Of a stretch of 33,529 bases of DNA, positions 24,606 through 33,514 are shown piece after piece. This stretch comes from Bacteroidales bacterium (lineage in GTDB: Bacteria > Bacteroidota > Bacteroidia > Bacteroidales > Muribaculaceae), in NCBI GenBank assembly GCA_004555955.1, contig SFJG01000026.1, positions 1-33,529 on the forward strand. Direction: 5' to 3'. The position numbers were made by a program, and so were the translations under genes. Every line of letters begins with the position of its first letter. Position 1 is the stretch's first letter. The notes below the pieces were generated by a model, which made no database searches, had not been told where the DNA came from, and worked only from the letters and a program-made list of their open reading frames with translations.

Positions 24606-25337
24606 TTAAAGATTGACTTTTACAGCAATGGTAGGATTGACAAAAAATTTGCGATGAGTAGACGCCGGATAGACGAAGTTGTTAGACAACTCCCACTCCG
24701 TGCCGACCGACAATTTCGGGATGATGTTATACCAGAACTGCGGTTCAGTGATAAAGACCAAACCCTTGCATTGGCGGCCCGACGCCGCCCAACGAGGACG
24801 GTAGCCGTACCACAAGTCGGCAAAGCCGGAGAAAGTCAACTTCGATTTGCAAAAATTAATAGCCCAAACCGTAGTCAGTTGGAACGACGAAACGGCATCG
24901 AGGTCGTTGCCGGCAAAAAACTGTTTATAAAGCGCCTGTAGCGACCAGGTGCGGCTAAAATCGGAGTTATGCCAATTGTAAGCAGGGCCGAAAAGCGCCG
25001 CATGCTGGAAACTTCCGCCGCAGTTCAATCCGCCGTCGAATTCCACATGAGCCGCCCAAGGTTTATCCTTTTTCAGCGTAAATTCGCGACTGATTTCGGC
25101 ATAAGCGCCCGACATGCCGCGACTGCGAAGGTCGAGGTCGACGAAATAATACCACGAGCCCAAACGGTCTGCCTTAAACTGCTCCAACGTCGCGGTAACA
25201 TACTGACGCTGAGGCTCATCTTCATTGTAGACGTGCCGTCCAAGGTCATAGTGAAGTTGTATGTTTTGGGCATACGCCGGAGCGATACACACAAGGATAG
25301 CCACAAGGGCTGCAATTTTAAATGCTTTCATATTCAT
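24606..25337 (-). CDS. DUF5020 family outer-membrane protein, Tsx-like
   Basis: The 243-residue protein has a signal peptide (about 1-23, ending AYAQ) and then a beta-rich barrel-like sequence with many aromatics (LHYDLG, WYYFVDLDL, HVEFDGGLN). It fits DUF5020, which I recall as resembling the nucleoside channel Tsx. Two in-frame ATGs (25337 and 25331) are equally plausible starts. It lies 138 bases upstream of thymidine kinase on the same strand, so a role in nucleoside entry through the outer membrane is a reasonable inference. A -7 box TAATTTTG lies 35 bases before the start. Confidence 0.8.
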   Translation of the reverse strand: MNMKAFKIAALVAILVCIAPAYAQNIQLHYDLGRHVYNEDEPQRQYVTATLEQFKADRLGSWYYFVDLDLRSRGMSGAYAEISREFTLKKDKPWAAHVEFDGGLNCGGSFQHAALFGPAYNWHNSDFSRTWSLQALYKQFFAGNDLDAVSSFQLTTVWAINFCKSKLTFSGFADLWYGYRPRWAASGRQCKGLVFITEPQFWYNIIPKLSVGTEWELSNNFVYPASTHRKFFVNPTIAVKVNL

Positions 25338-25371
25338 ATTTTAAGGTAATTTTCTGCGCGAAAAAGGTCTG

Positions 25372-25379
25372 CAAAATTA
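25372..25379 (-). promoter_or_regulatory. -7 promoter box for the DUF5020 gene
   Basis: On the minus strand it reads TAATTTTG, a full TAnnTTTG match, about 35 bases upstream of the start. Confidence 0.5.
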
Positions 25380-25462
25380 CAAAAATAAGTTGTTATGGCA
25401 AAATCGTGATAAATTTGGCAAAAAACAAGCAATAAAATGTTGTCGGATTGCAAAAAAGGTAT

Positions 25463-25470
25463 TACCTTTG
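25463..25470 (+). promoter_or_regulatory. -7 promoter box and leader of rpmE2
   Basis: TACCTTTG matches TAnnTTTG, 74 bases before the rpmE2 ATG. The leader contains a small hairpin, TGCGC (25491-25495) with GCGCA (25503-25507), which could serve ribosomal-protein feedback control (speculative). Confidence 0.5.
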
Positions 25471-25543
25471 CCGAGCCATTACAACCGAGCTGCGCGTTAC
25501 CGGCGCACAAAACAAAATTGACGAAATAAAAAAAGATATAACA

Positions 25544-25798
25544 ATGAAAAAAGATCTTCATCCATCAAACTATCGCGATGTGGCGTTCAAAGACATGTCG
25601 AATGGTGAAACTTTTATCACCCGTTCAACAGTGGCTTCAAAAGAAACTATCGAAATCGATGGCGTAACTTATCCGTTGGTAAAACTTGAAATCACCAGCT
25701 CTTCGCACCCGTTCTTCACAGGTAAGCAGAAGTTAGTCGATACAGCAGGTCGTGTAGATAAATTCATGAGCCGCTACGGCAACCGTCTTAAGAAATAA
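25544..25798 (+). CDS. rpmE2: 50S ribosomal protein L31 type B
   Basis: The 84-residue protein (MKKDLHPSNYRDVAFKDMSN, then SSSHPFFTGKQKLVDTAGRV and a basic tail) is L31 of the type B class. It has no cysteines, so it lacks the zinc ribbon of type A; in many bacteria type B replaces type A when zinc is scarce, but here it may be the only copy. The start was set at 25544 by the family's first residues; the open frame continues upstream without coding. A perfect hairpin terminator follows 32 bases after the stop. Confidence 0.96.
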   Translation: MKKDLHPSNYRDVAFKDMSNGETFITRSTVASKETIEIDGVTYPLVKLEITSSSHPFFTGKQKLVDTAGRVDKFMSRYGNRLKK

Positions 25799-25830
25799 GA
25801 CATTAAATAAAATCCTCAAAACAGCATCAA

Positions 25831-25874
25831 CGCACAGCCGAGTTCAAGCAACCGAGGCTGTGCGTTTTGTTTTG
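25831..25874 (+). terminator. Rho-independent terminator after rpmE2
   Basis: CGCACAGCC (25831-25839) pairs perfectly with GGCTGTGCG (25856-25864) around a 16-base loop, followed by TTTTGTTTTG. The CYTH gene ends just beyond on the opposite strand, so it may serve both directions. Confidence 0.85.
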
Positions 25875-25884
25875 TGCCGACATC

Positions 25885-26328
25885 TTAGCGCAGATTAGAG
25901 TTATAGTAGTAGGGATTGCCTGTGACGTTTTCGCCTACGAAAGGGGGAAGGTCGTAAGGGGTTTGGCTGTCGGGAAGCTCGATTTCGGCAACGACAAGTC
26001 CCTGCCGAGGGCTTGAGAACTCGTCAACTTCCCAGCAATGCCCGTGAAATTCAACTATGTAGCGCACCTTATCTATAATAGGCGGCGGGCACATTGCAAG
26101 CAGTTGGCGCGCATCGTCGACCGGTATCGGGTATTCGTACTCGCGGCGCGAGTCGCCTTGATTGCGCGTTTTGATGGTAATCATGCCGACGTTGTCGGCA
26201 ATTCGTATGCGGATAGTTGTGTCGGGGCAGCGCGACAAGTAGCCCTGACTGATGTGTATCGACCGACTCGACATCTGCCGATAGGAGGCGTCGACAACCG
26301 TATATTTGTGCTCTATTTCGACATTCAT
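25885..26328 (-). CDS. CYTH domain protein (triphosphate tunnel metalloenzyme family)
   Basis: The 147-residue protein opens with the CYTH signature E4-x-E6-x-K8 (EIEHKY). Later tunnel residues include RIRIADN, ITIKTR, RREYEYPI and an EIEL near the end. CYTH enzymes act on triphosphates (inorganic triphosphate, thiamine triphosphate) or make cAMP. In Bacteroidetes the short stand-alone form probably is a triphosphatase, but no activity can be assigned. I set the start at 26328 since the ExExK motif must lie near the N-terminus; the open frame has 18 more codons. It is convergent with rpmE2 and divergent from the DUF5686 gene. Confidence 0.9.
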   Translation of the reverse strand: MNVEIEHKYTVVDASYRQMSSRSIHISQGYLSRCPDTTIRIRIADNVGMITIKTRNQGDSRREYEYPIPVDDARQLLAMCPPPIIDKVRYIVEFHGHCWEVDEFSSPRQGLVVAEIELPDSQTPYDLPPFVGENVTGNPYYYNSNLR

Positions 26329-26408
26329 AGCGCTTCGCAAAAAGTTTAAAAAGTATAATAGACTAATTTTTGAGCCATTCAAGTTAAAATAAAACGTAGA
26401 AAGTAACT

Positions 26409-26416
26409 ACTTTTGC
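26409..26416 (+). promoter_or_regulatory. -7 promoter box for the DUF5686 gene
   Basis: TACTTTTG matches TAnnTTTG, with a leader of about 65 bases to the start. Confidence 0.5.
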
Positions 26417-26484
26417 AAAAATAATAAAAAACAAAGGAAAAAGCCGCGTACAAAGGCAAAAAACAAAAGGAATAAAGAAAAACT

Positions 26485-29073
26485 GTGGGTATTAGAATCA
26501 ATTGGTTTCGAATATCGATAATGTCGATTATCATGCTATGGGCGGCAACGGCATGGAGCCGGTCGGCCGACAGTGCAACAACGGTTAGCGGTGTGGTTGT
26601 CGACTCAATCAGCCGTGAGCCGTTGCCCTATAGCGCAGTGTTTTTGCGCGGGTCGGACATGGGCATCCAAACCGACGAAAACGGGCGGTTCACCATTCGT
26701 ACACGCGTCAACTTCATCAGCCTGCAGTTTTCGGCAATGGGCTACACAACCAAAGAAGTGTTTGTAAATAAAGGCGAAACCAACGAAATTACCATTGAAT
26801 TAGTACCTACCGGCGTGACACTCAGCGAAGTAGTTGTTAAGCCCGGCAAAGAGAAATATAAAAAGAAAGGCAACCCGGCTGTTGAGTTTGTCGAACGACT
26901 GATGGCTCGCAAAGAGTTGAACGACCCGAAAAATCACGACTTTTTCACCTATAATAAATATGAGAAGATGGCATTTGCCCTCAACGACTTCTCGGAGAAG
27001 CAAAAGGACAAATGGATGTTCAAGAAGTTTAAGTTCATCTTCGACTACCTCGACACGTCGGAAGTTTCGGGCAAGCCTATACTTAACGTGAGCGTCAAGG
27101 AGAAAATCTCGAAGTCGTACTATCGCAAGTCACCGCATAGCGAGAAGGAATACGTCACGGGCATCAAGCGCGCAGGCATCGACGAAATCTTCGACGAAGA
27201 GAGCGTCCAACGATTTGTGGAAGACGTGCTGCAAGACGTTAACATCTTCGACAACAACGTCAACATTATGCAAAACCGCTTCGTCAGTCCGCTGTCGCGC
27301 ATCGGAGTAAACTTCTACAAATACTACCTGACCGACACGATAGTCGTTGACGGGCGACGATGCATCGAGCTGAGTTTTGCGCCGTTCAACGACCGCACAT
27401 TCGGCTTTTTGGGACGTCTCTACGTGGAAGAAGCCGACACGAATATGTTCATCCGTCGAGTGCGGCTCAACGTGCCGAAGGCCATCAACCTCAACTACGT
27501 CGAGAATCTGCTCATCGACCAAAAATTCGAACGCGCCGACGACGGCACGCGGCTGAAAACGCACGACGACATGATTGTTGAATTTTCTATCGTGCCCGGC
27601 AGCCAGGGACTCTACGCACGCCGAACAATCAGCTACGCCGACTTCTCGTTCGACCGACCCGAAGACATGGCAATATTCAACGCAGAGGGCAAGGTCGTCG
27701 AATCGGCTGACGCACGCATTATGCCCGACGAGTATTGGAAAGACAATCGCCTGGAGCCTATCAAAAAGAATGAAAACTCCATGACGCGACTAATGACACA
27801 ACTACGCTCAGTGCCGGCTTTCTACTGGACGGAGAAAATACTTAAGGTGCTCGTCTCAGGCTACATTCCGACGGGTTCGGAAAAGACAAGCAAATTCGAC
27901 TTCGGACCGATGAACACCACCATCAGCGGAAACACTCTGGAGGGCGTGCGTCTGCGCGTCGGAGGTATCACTACGGCAAATCTCAACAAACACTTGTTTG
28001 CCAAAGGATACATTGCCTATGGAACTAAAGACACAAAACTGAAATACGAGGGCGAATTGGAGTATTCGTTCAAAGAGAAAAAATATCACGCAAAAGAGTT
28101 CCCCATCCACTCCGTGCGTGCTCGTCACAACTACGACATCTACCAACTCGGACAACAGTATATGTTTACAAATATGGATAACATATTTGTGGCAATAAAA
28201 CGACAAATCAACGACAAAATTATCTACAACCGCCTGAGCGAAGTGGAATACAAGCGCGAAAGCGAATCCGGGCTGACGTTTGCGCTCAACCTAAAACACA
28301 GGATATTCAGCACGTCGCGGTTTATGCCCTTTGTCGACGGTTACGGCAATTGGTATCGCGACTACTCGCAAACCGGAGCCACGCTGACGCTGCGCTATGC
28401 CCCGGGCGAGAAATTCTACGACGCACGTCATACGCGTATCCCCATCAACCTCGATGCGCCGGTCATTTTGCTTAGTCACACGATAAGCCCGAAAGGACTG
28501 TTCGGCGGACGCACGACCATCAACAAGACCGAATTGAGCGTGCAGAAGCGATTCTGGTTCTCGGCATTCGGCTATAGCGACATCATCCTCAAAGGCGGCA
28601 AAGTGTGGAGCCAAGTGAACTATCCCGACCTGTTGCTGCCCAACGCAAACCTGTCGTACCCCAACGCAAACCTGTCGTACACAATCCAACCAGAATCGTA
28701 TTCGCTCATGAATGCTATGGAATTTGTCAACGACCAATATCTGTCGTGGGACGTCACTTACTATCCCAACGGAGCATTGTTCAACCGACTTCCGCTGATA
28801 AAATATCTGAAACTCCGCGAGGTGATAGGCTTCCGCGGGCTCTACGGCTCGCTTAGCGACCGCAACAACCCGGCGCTCCACAACAACCTCTTCCGCATGC
28901 CCGGCAACGCACTTTGTATGGAGATGCAAAAGCGGCCATACATGGAAATGAACGTCGGCATCGACAACATTTTCACCATTCTACGCATCGACTACGTTTG
29001 GCGTCTGACCTACCGAAACACTCCCGGCGTGGACCGCAACGGCATCAGAATTGCCATGCATTTTAGTTTCTAA
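26485..29073 (+). CDS. DUF5686 / carboxypeptidase-like regulatory domain outer-membrane protein
   Basis: The 862-residue protein has a signal peptide and a carboxypeptidase-like regulatory domain (about 30-115: VSGVVVDSISREPLPYSAVF and later DENGRFTIRT). A large DUF5686 region follows, ending in a barrel-like C-terminus with the last strand IRIAMHFSF. The family is common in Bacteroidetes outer membranes and its function is not settled. I used GTG 26485 because it gives a signal peptide with a basic n-region and lies behind AAAGGAAT; ATG 26521 is the alternative and gives a shorter signal. A 21-base tandem duplication inside (28639-28680) adds a repeated PNANLSY. It seems monocistronic. Confidence 0.88.
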   Translation: MGIRINWFRISIMSIIMLWAATAWSRSADSATTVSGVVVDSISREPLPYSAVFLRGSDMGIQTDENGRFTIRTRVNFISLQFSAMGYTTKEVFVNKGETNEITIELVPTGVTLSEVVVKPGKEKYKKKGNPAVEFVERLMARKELNDPKNHDFFTYNKYEKMAFALNDFSEKQKDKWMFKKFKFIFDYLDTSEVSGKPILNVSVKEKISKSYYRKSPHSEKEYVTGIKRAGIDEIFDEESVQRFVEDVLQDVNIFDNNVNIMQNRFVSPLSRIGVNFYKYYLTDTIVVDGRRCIELSFAPFNDRTFGFLGRLYVEEADTNMFIRRVRLNVPKAINLNYVENLLIDQKFERADDGTRLKTHDDMIVEFSIVPGSQGLYARRTISYADFSFDRPEDMAIFNAEGKVVESADARIMPDEYWKDNRLEPIKKNENSMTRLMTQLRSVPAFYWTEKILKVLVSGYIPTGSEKTSKFDFGPMNTTISGNTLEGVRLRVGGITTANLNKHLFAKGYIAYGTKDTKLKYEGELEYSFKEKKYHAKEFPIHSVRARHNYDIYQLGQQYMFTNMDNIFVAIKRQINDKIIYNRLSEVEYKRESESGLTFALNLKHRIFSTSRFMPFVDGYGNWYRDYSQTGATLTLRYAPGEKFYDARHTRIPINLDAPVILLSHTISPKGLFGGRTTINKTELSVQKRFWFSAFGYSDIILKGGKVWSQVNYPDLLLPNANLSYPNANLSYTIQPESYSLMNAMEFVNDQYLSWDVTYYPNGALFNRLPLIKYLKLREVIGFRGLYGSLSDRNNPALHNNLFRMPGNALCMEMQKRPYMEMNVGIDNIFTILRIDYVWRLTYRNTPGVDRNGIRIAMHFSF
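28639..28680 (+). repeat. Perfect 21-base tandem duplication inside the DUF5686 gene
   Basis: The unit CCCAACGCAAAC...TAC (21 bases) occurs twice without mismatch at 28639-28659 and 28660-28680, encoding PNANLSY twice in frame. The perfect identity suggests a recent event. Confidence 0.9.
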
Positions 29074-29088
29074 GAGCCAACAAATAAT

Positions 29089-29133
29089 GTTACAAGTTTG
29101 TTATATTTGTAACAAAAAGTTTTACTACATTTG
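29089..29133 (+). promoter_or_regulatory. Promoter and overlapping dyads before the response regulator gene
   Basis: A -7 box TACATTTG lies at 29126-29133, 27 bases before the ATG. Just upstream, TTTGTTA (29097-29103) is inverted as TAACAAA (29110-29116), and GTTACAA (29089-29095) as TTGTAAC (29107-29113). These overlapping dyads lie where a regulator would act and could be an autoregulatory site. Confidence 0.5.
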
Positions 29134-29159
29134 CTGACGAAAATTAATGCGTACAGCGT

Positions 29160-29840
29160 ATGGAAGAAACGCCTAAACGGATATTAGTAGTCGACGACGA
29201 AGCCTCGATATGCGAGTTGATGAAAATCAACCTCGAAATAGCGGGCTATGCTGTCGACGAAGCCAATTCCGCCGAAATGGCGCTCGAAAAAAACTTGACA
29301 ACGTATTCGCTGATAGTGCTCGATATTATGATGGGCGAAATGAGCGGCTTGGATTTGGTAAGCCGACTAAGAGCGAATGCTTCGACATCGCAAATTCCAA
29401 TCATTTTGTGCACAGCCTTGGGCGACGACCAGCCGCTTGTCGACGGGTTCAACCGAGGCGCCGACGACTATATTCGCAAGCCGTTTTCGATGCGCGAATT
29501 AGTGGCGCGAGTCGGTCGTCTTCTTCGCAAAACGCCCTACTCTACCATCGTCGAGTATGAAGACCTCCGTCTCGACAACACCGACAAGTCGTGCACACTC
29601 GAAGGCGCACCCGTTACTCTTACTAAAAAGGAATACGACTTGCTACACTTCCTGCTGACCAACCGCGGCAAGATTTTCTCTCGCGAGGAAATTCTCGACG
29701 CCGTTTGGGAAAAGAACGTCTACGTGGTCGACCGCACCATCGACGTAAACATCAACCGTCTGCGCAAGAAATTGGGCAAATACGAATCATCTATCATCAC
29801 ACGTCAAGGCTACGGATATGGATTCAAAGAGAACTTATAA
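29160..29840 (+). CDS. OmpR/PhoB-family response regulator
   Basis: The 226-residue protein has a receiver domain (about 5-118): acidic D12-D13, acceptor D55 in IVLDIMM, T85 and switch lysine K107 in YIRKPF. A winged-helix DNA-binding domain (about 128-224) includes LTKKEYDLLHFLLTNRGKIF and VDRTIDVNINRLRKKLG. Its end overlaps the next gene, the kinase, by 23 bases, so the two are translated together. The third gene is a PiT phosphate permease, so a phosphate-related role similar to PhoB is plausible but not proven. Confidence 0.93.
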   Translation: MEETPKRILVVDDEASICELMKINLEIAGYAVDEANSAEMALEKNLTTYSLIVLDIMMGEMSGLDLVSRLRANASTSQIPIILCTALGDDQPLVDGFNRGADDYIRKPFSMRELVARVGRLLRKTPYSTIVEYEDLRLDNTDKSCTLEGAPVTLTKKEYDLLHFLLTNRGKIFSREEILDAVWEKNVYVVDRTIDVNINRLRKKLGKYESSIITRQGYGYGFKENL

Positions 29841-31245
29841 CTACCAAACCAAACTGTTTTGGATTGTCAACGTCTTCTATTGGATGTTGGTCTTTGTTTT
29901 CGTAACCATACAATACTCACGCGAACGCGAGTACAAGGTTGGAGTGCTCGATGCCAAGTTGCAAGCCTACAACCAAGTGATTTTGCGCGAATACCGGGAG
30001 AACGGCAATTTCAACGACAAACTGCTCAATTCCTACTTCCACGACGAATCGGTACGCGTCACCGTAATCGACCACAGTGGCAACGTGCTGTTCGACAACA
30101 GTGTAGATAGTTTGGCAAACCACCGCGACCGCCGGGAATTTGTCGGCGCACTCCGCGACGGACACAGTTATACGATTCGCCGACTGTCGCAGTCGAACAA
30201 TCAGGAATATTTCTACTCGGCAACGGCGGGAAACAACGTCGTTGTACGCACAGCACTACCCTACGACGTCAACCTGGCTAATATTTTGAAAGGCGAACTT
30301 GAATACATCTGGGTGGTAATCGGCATTGCCGCTATCATCAACATCATCCTATACTTCGCAATAGGCCGCATCGGCTCGGAAGTCAAAAAATTGCAAACAT
30401 TCGCCGAACTTGCCGCCACCGGCAATATCGACGACTACGATGTATCGGTGTTTTCCGACGACGAGCTCGGGCAAGTGTCGAAAATGATTGTAAAGATGTA
30501 TCTCGACTTGAAGCGAATTTCCGTTGAACGCGACAAGAGCATGGCGGAAGCCATCTTCGAAGAAAAAGAAAAAATCAGAATAAAGCATCAGCTGACGAGC
30601 AACATCAATCACGAGCTCAAAACACCCGTACAAGCCATTAGCGGATGCTTCGAAACCGTGCTCAACAACAACCTCAACGAAGAGACGCGCACTCGACTAT
30701 TGCAAACGGGTTATGCCAACGCCCTGCGTCTGACAAACCTTCTGGGCGACGTCACGCTGATAACGCGCATCACCGACGACCGCGAATCGCTGCCAATGAC
30801 CGAAGTCGACATCAACGAAGTTATCAACAACATACGAGCAGAAGTCGACGGCTACGGCATCGACAAGAAGATGCGCATCAACGTCGATATGCCCGAGAGC
30901 GTCATCGTCAAGGGCAATCGCCAACTTATCGACGCAATCTTCCGCAACCTGGTCAACAACGCCGTGGCATATTCCGGCGGGCGCGACATATTCATAGCCG
31001 TAACCGACGAAGACGAATTCTACAAGTTCGACTTCTACGACAACGGCACCGGTGTGGAGCCGCAACATCTGCCCCACATCTTCGAACGATTCTACCGCAT
31101 CGACACCGGGCGCTCGCGAAAGAACGGAGGCACCGGACTCGGACTGTCGATAGTGCGCAACGCCGTAGCCTTCCATGGCGGCGAGATTGAAGCACGCAAC
31201 AGGCGTTTCGCCGGTCTCGAATTCTTATTCTCCCTGCATAAATAG
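29818..31245 (+). CDS. Sensor histidine kinase, partner of the upstream regulator
   Basis: The 475-residue protein has two membrane helices (about 13-31 and 162-183) bounding a periplasmic domain of about 130 residues with the segment VTVIDHSGNVLFDNS. A cytoplasmic HAMP-like linker, the H-box NINHELKTP with H265, the N-box IFRNLVNNAVAYS and the G-boxes DNGTGV and GGTGLGLSIVRNAV follow. All catalytic elements are present. The ligand is unknown. It starts inside the regulator gene (23-base overlap) and is followed after 13 bases by the phosphate permease gene, so the three form one operon. Confidence 0.93.
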   Translation: MDSKRTYNYQTKLFWIVNVFYWMLVFVFVTIQYSREREYKVGVLDAKLQAYNQVILREYRENGNFNDKLLNSYFHDESVRVTVIDHSGNVLFDNSVDSLANHRDRREFVGALRDGHSYTIRRLSQSNNQEYFYSATAGNNVVVRTALPYDVNLANILKGELEYIWVVIGIAAIINIILYFAIGRIGSEVKKLQTFAELAATGNIDDYDVSVFSDDELGQVSKMIVKMYLDLKRISVERDKSMAEAIFEEKEKIRIKHQLTSNINHELKTPVQAISGCFETVLNNNLNEETRTRLLQTGYANALRLTNLLGDVTLITRITDDRESLPMTEVDINEVINNIRAEVDGYGIDKKMRINVDMPESVIVKGNRQLIDAIFRNLVNNAVAYSGGRDIFIAVTDEDEFYKFDFYDNGTGVEPQHLPHIFERFYRIDTGRSRKNGGTGLGLSIVRNAVAFHGGEIEARNRRFAGLEFLFSLHK

Positions 31246-31258
31246 AATCTCAAACTAT

Positions 31259-33514
31259 ATGAGTCCAATTTTTATTGTAATTATTGTGGTCCTCGCCGTC
31301 CTTGCGGTTCTGGACCTGGTGGTTGGCGTTTCGAACGATGCCGTAAACTTCCTCAATTCAGCCCTCGGCTGCAAAGTTGCACGCCGAAATGTAATCCTCA
31401 CGGTAGCCGCCGTCGGCATTATGATTGGCGTAGTTACGTCGAACGGAATGATGGAAGTGGCACGCAACGGCGTGTTCCACCCCGGCATGTTTACTTTCGC
31501 CGAAATTATGACGCTTTTCGTCGGAATTATGCTTACCGACGTCATTTTGCTTAACACGTTCAACTCACTCGGGTTGCCGACGTCGACAACCGTATCGCTC
31601 GTTTTCGAGCTCCTCGGCTCTGCGCTCGCAGTTTCCATTTTCAAAATATGGAACAGCCCCGACATTTCGTTTGCCGAAATCGGCAACTATATAAATGCCG
31701 GGAAAGCCTTGGTGATAATTTCAGGCATACTATCGTCGGTAGTAATCGCCTTCACCGTTGGCGCCATATTGATGTACATCTCGCGCATAATTTTCTCGTT
31801 CAAATACGCACAATCACTGCGCCGCTACGGCGCTATCTGGTGCGGATTCTCAATCGTCGGAATTGTCTATTTTGCTATCTTTAAGGGCATGAAAAGTTCC
31901 GGACTGATTACACCGGAATTTACCCACATGGTCAACGACAACATCATCGTGTCGCTCCTGGTCATTTGGGTTGGCGCCTCGATTATTCTGCGCGTGATGC
32001 AACGCTTCGGCGTCAACATTATGAAATTTACCATCCTCTCGGGCACATTCGCTCTCGCCCTTGCATTTGCCGGCAACGACTTGGTTAACTTTATCGGCGT
32101 ACCGATGGCAGGCATCGACAGTTACGCCATCGCCCTCGAAAGCGGAAACACGGAAATGCTGATGACGCAACTTGCCGAGCCGGCACACGTCAACGTTTGG
32201 CTTCTCGTGCTGAGCGGCATCATCATGGCAACGACATTGTTCCTCTCGCGCGACGCCATGAAAGTCGCCGAAACACAAATCAATTTGTCGTCGCAAAACG
32301 ACGAAGACGAACGCTTCGGCTCGTCGCGTATCTCTCGCGCAATGGTCAACACAGCCATCAACATCAACAGAATATACAACACAATCATACCTAAATCGAT
32401 TCAAGAGCGAATCAATCGTCGCTTCGAAGCCGACGAAAACGCCGACAAGTCGATTTCGTACGATGCCATCCGCGCCATCGTCAACCTCACCGCCGCATCA
32501 AGCCTGATTTGCTTGGGCACGTCGCTCAAGTTGCCGCTGTCGACAACCTATGTAATCTTTATGGTTGCCATGGGTTCGTCGCTCGCCGACCGTGCTTGGG
32601 GTCGCGACAGTGCCGTCTACCGCATTACCGGCGTTATGGTTGTAATCATGGGTTGGTTCCTAACCGGACTGGCGGGCATCACGCTCTCGTTCATCGTCGG
32701 CATTCTGCTCTGCTGGGGCGGATGGATTTCGCTCGTCGCACTCGTGCTGCTCTGCGGCTACATCCTCTGCCACAACATGATATTCAAGAAGAAAGCAAAA
32801 AAAACCGTTGTTGCCCAACCGCTAATCAAGTCGGGCGATGCCGAACGCGATACGCTCTACTCTTGCACACAAGAAGTTTGCTCGACAATGGAACAAATTT
32901 CGAGCATCTACAACCACATGCTTGTGGCACTCTTTACAGAAAACCGCCGACTTCTCAAGGAAACCACCACGCAATCCGAAGAACTCTACCACATGGCTAA
33001 CGAGCGAAAATATCACATCATCAAGACGCTCAAACAACTCGAAGACCAGAAAGTGGAAACCGGACACTTCTACATTCAGGTGGTCGACTACCTCACAGAG
33101 GTTACCAAAGCCCTGCTCCACTGCACGCGTCCGGCTTACGAACACATCGAAAACCGTCACAAAGGATTCACCCAAGAGCAAATCTACGACCTCAAGGTGG
33201 TCAACGACGGCGTTGACGCTATCTTCAACAAAATCAACTCGATGCTGCGCAACAAAAACTTCTCCGACCTCAACGAAGTGCTCGAGATGCGCGACCAACT
33301 CTTCGTCCGCATCGCCGACGCTATCAAAAACCAATTGCACAGGCTCAAAGAGGAGCACGTAAGCACTAAAGCAAGTGTCCTTTACCTAAACATACTAAAC
33401 GAAACTAAAACTATGGTGCTGCAATCGCGCAACCTCATCAAGTCGCAAGGCTACTTCCTCGACAAAGTGGAAAAACGCGATGCTCAAGAAGCACTATCTT
33501 CAGAGGCTGAATAA
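31259..33514 (+). CDS. PiT-family inorganic phosphate transporter with C-terminal PhoU-like domain
   Basis: The 751-residue protein has a PiT-type membrane part (about 1-515) with the duplicated signature seen as VSNDAVNFLNSALG near the start (Asn-Asp) and AGNDLVNFIGVPMAG in the middle. STTVSLVFELLGSA and LPLSTTYVIFMVAMGSSLADRAWG are further family motifs. The last 200 residues (about 535-740) are helical and PhoU/DUF47-like, a fused regulatory domain often seen in Bacteroidetes. Residues 360-440 form an insert. I set the start at 31259 as the first Met before the first helix; the open frame extends 28 codons into the kinase gene. It closes the operon, 15 bases before the window's end. Confidence 0.92.
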   Translation: MSPIFIVIIVVLAVLAVLDLVVGVSNDAVNFLNSALGCKVARRNVILTVAAVGIMIGVVTSNGMMEVARNGVFHPGMFTFAEIMTLFVGIMLTDVILLNTFNSLGLPTSTTVSLVFELLGSALAVSIFKIWNSPDISFAEIGNYINAGKALVIISGILSSVVIAFTVGAILMYISRIIFSFKYAQSLRRYGAIWCGFSIVGIVYFAIFKGMKSSGLITPEFTHMVNDNIIVSLLVIWVGASIILRVMQRFGVNIMKFTILSGTFALALAFAGNDLVNFIGVPMAGIDSYAIALESGNTEMLMTQLAEPAHVNVWLLVLSGIIMATTLFLSRDAMKVAETQINLSSQNDEDERFGSSRISRAMVNTAININRIYNTIIPKSIQERINRRFEADENADKSISYDAIRAIVNLTAASSLICLGTSLKLPLSTTYVIFMVAMGSSLADRAWGRDSAVYRITGVMVVIMGWFLTGLAGITLSFIVGILLCWGGWISLVALVLLCGYILCHNMIFKKKAKKTVVAQPLIKSGDAERDTLYSCTQEVCSTMEQISSIYNHMLVALFTENRRLLKETTTQSEELYHMANERKYHIIKTLKQLEDQKVETGHFYIQVVDYLTEVTKALLHCTRPAYEHIENRHKGFTQEQIYDLKVVNDGVDAIFNKINSMLRNKNFSDLNEVLEMRDQLFVRIADAIKNQLHRLKEEHVSTKASVLYLNILNETKTMVLQSRNLIKSQGYFLDKVEKRDAQEALSSEAE

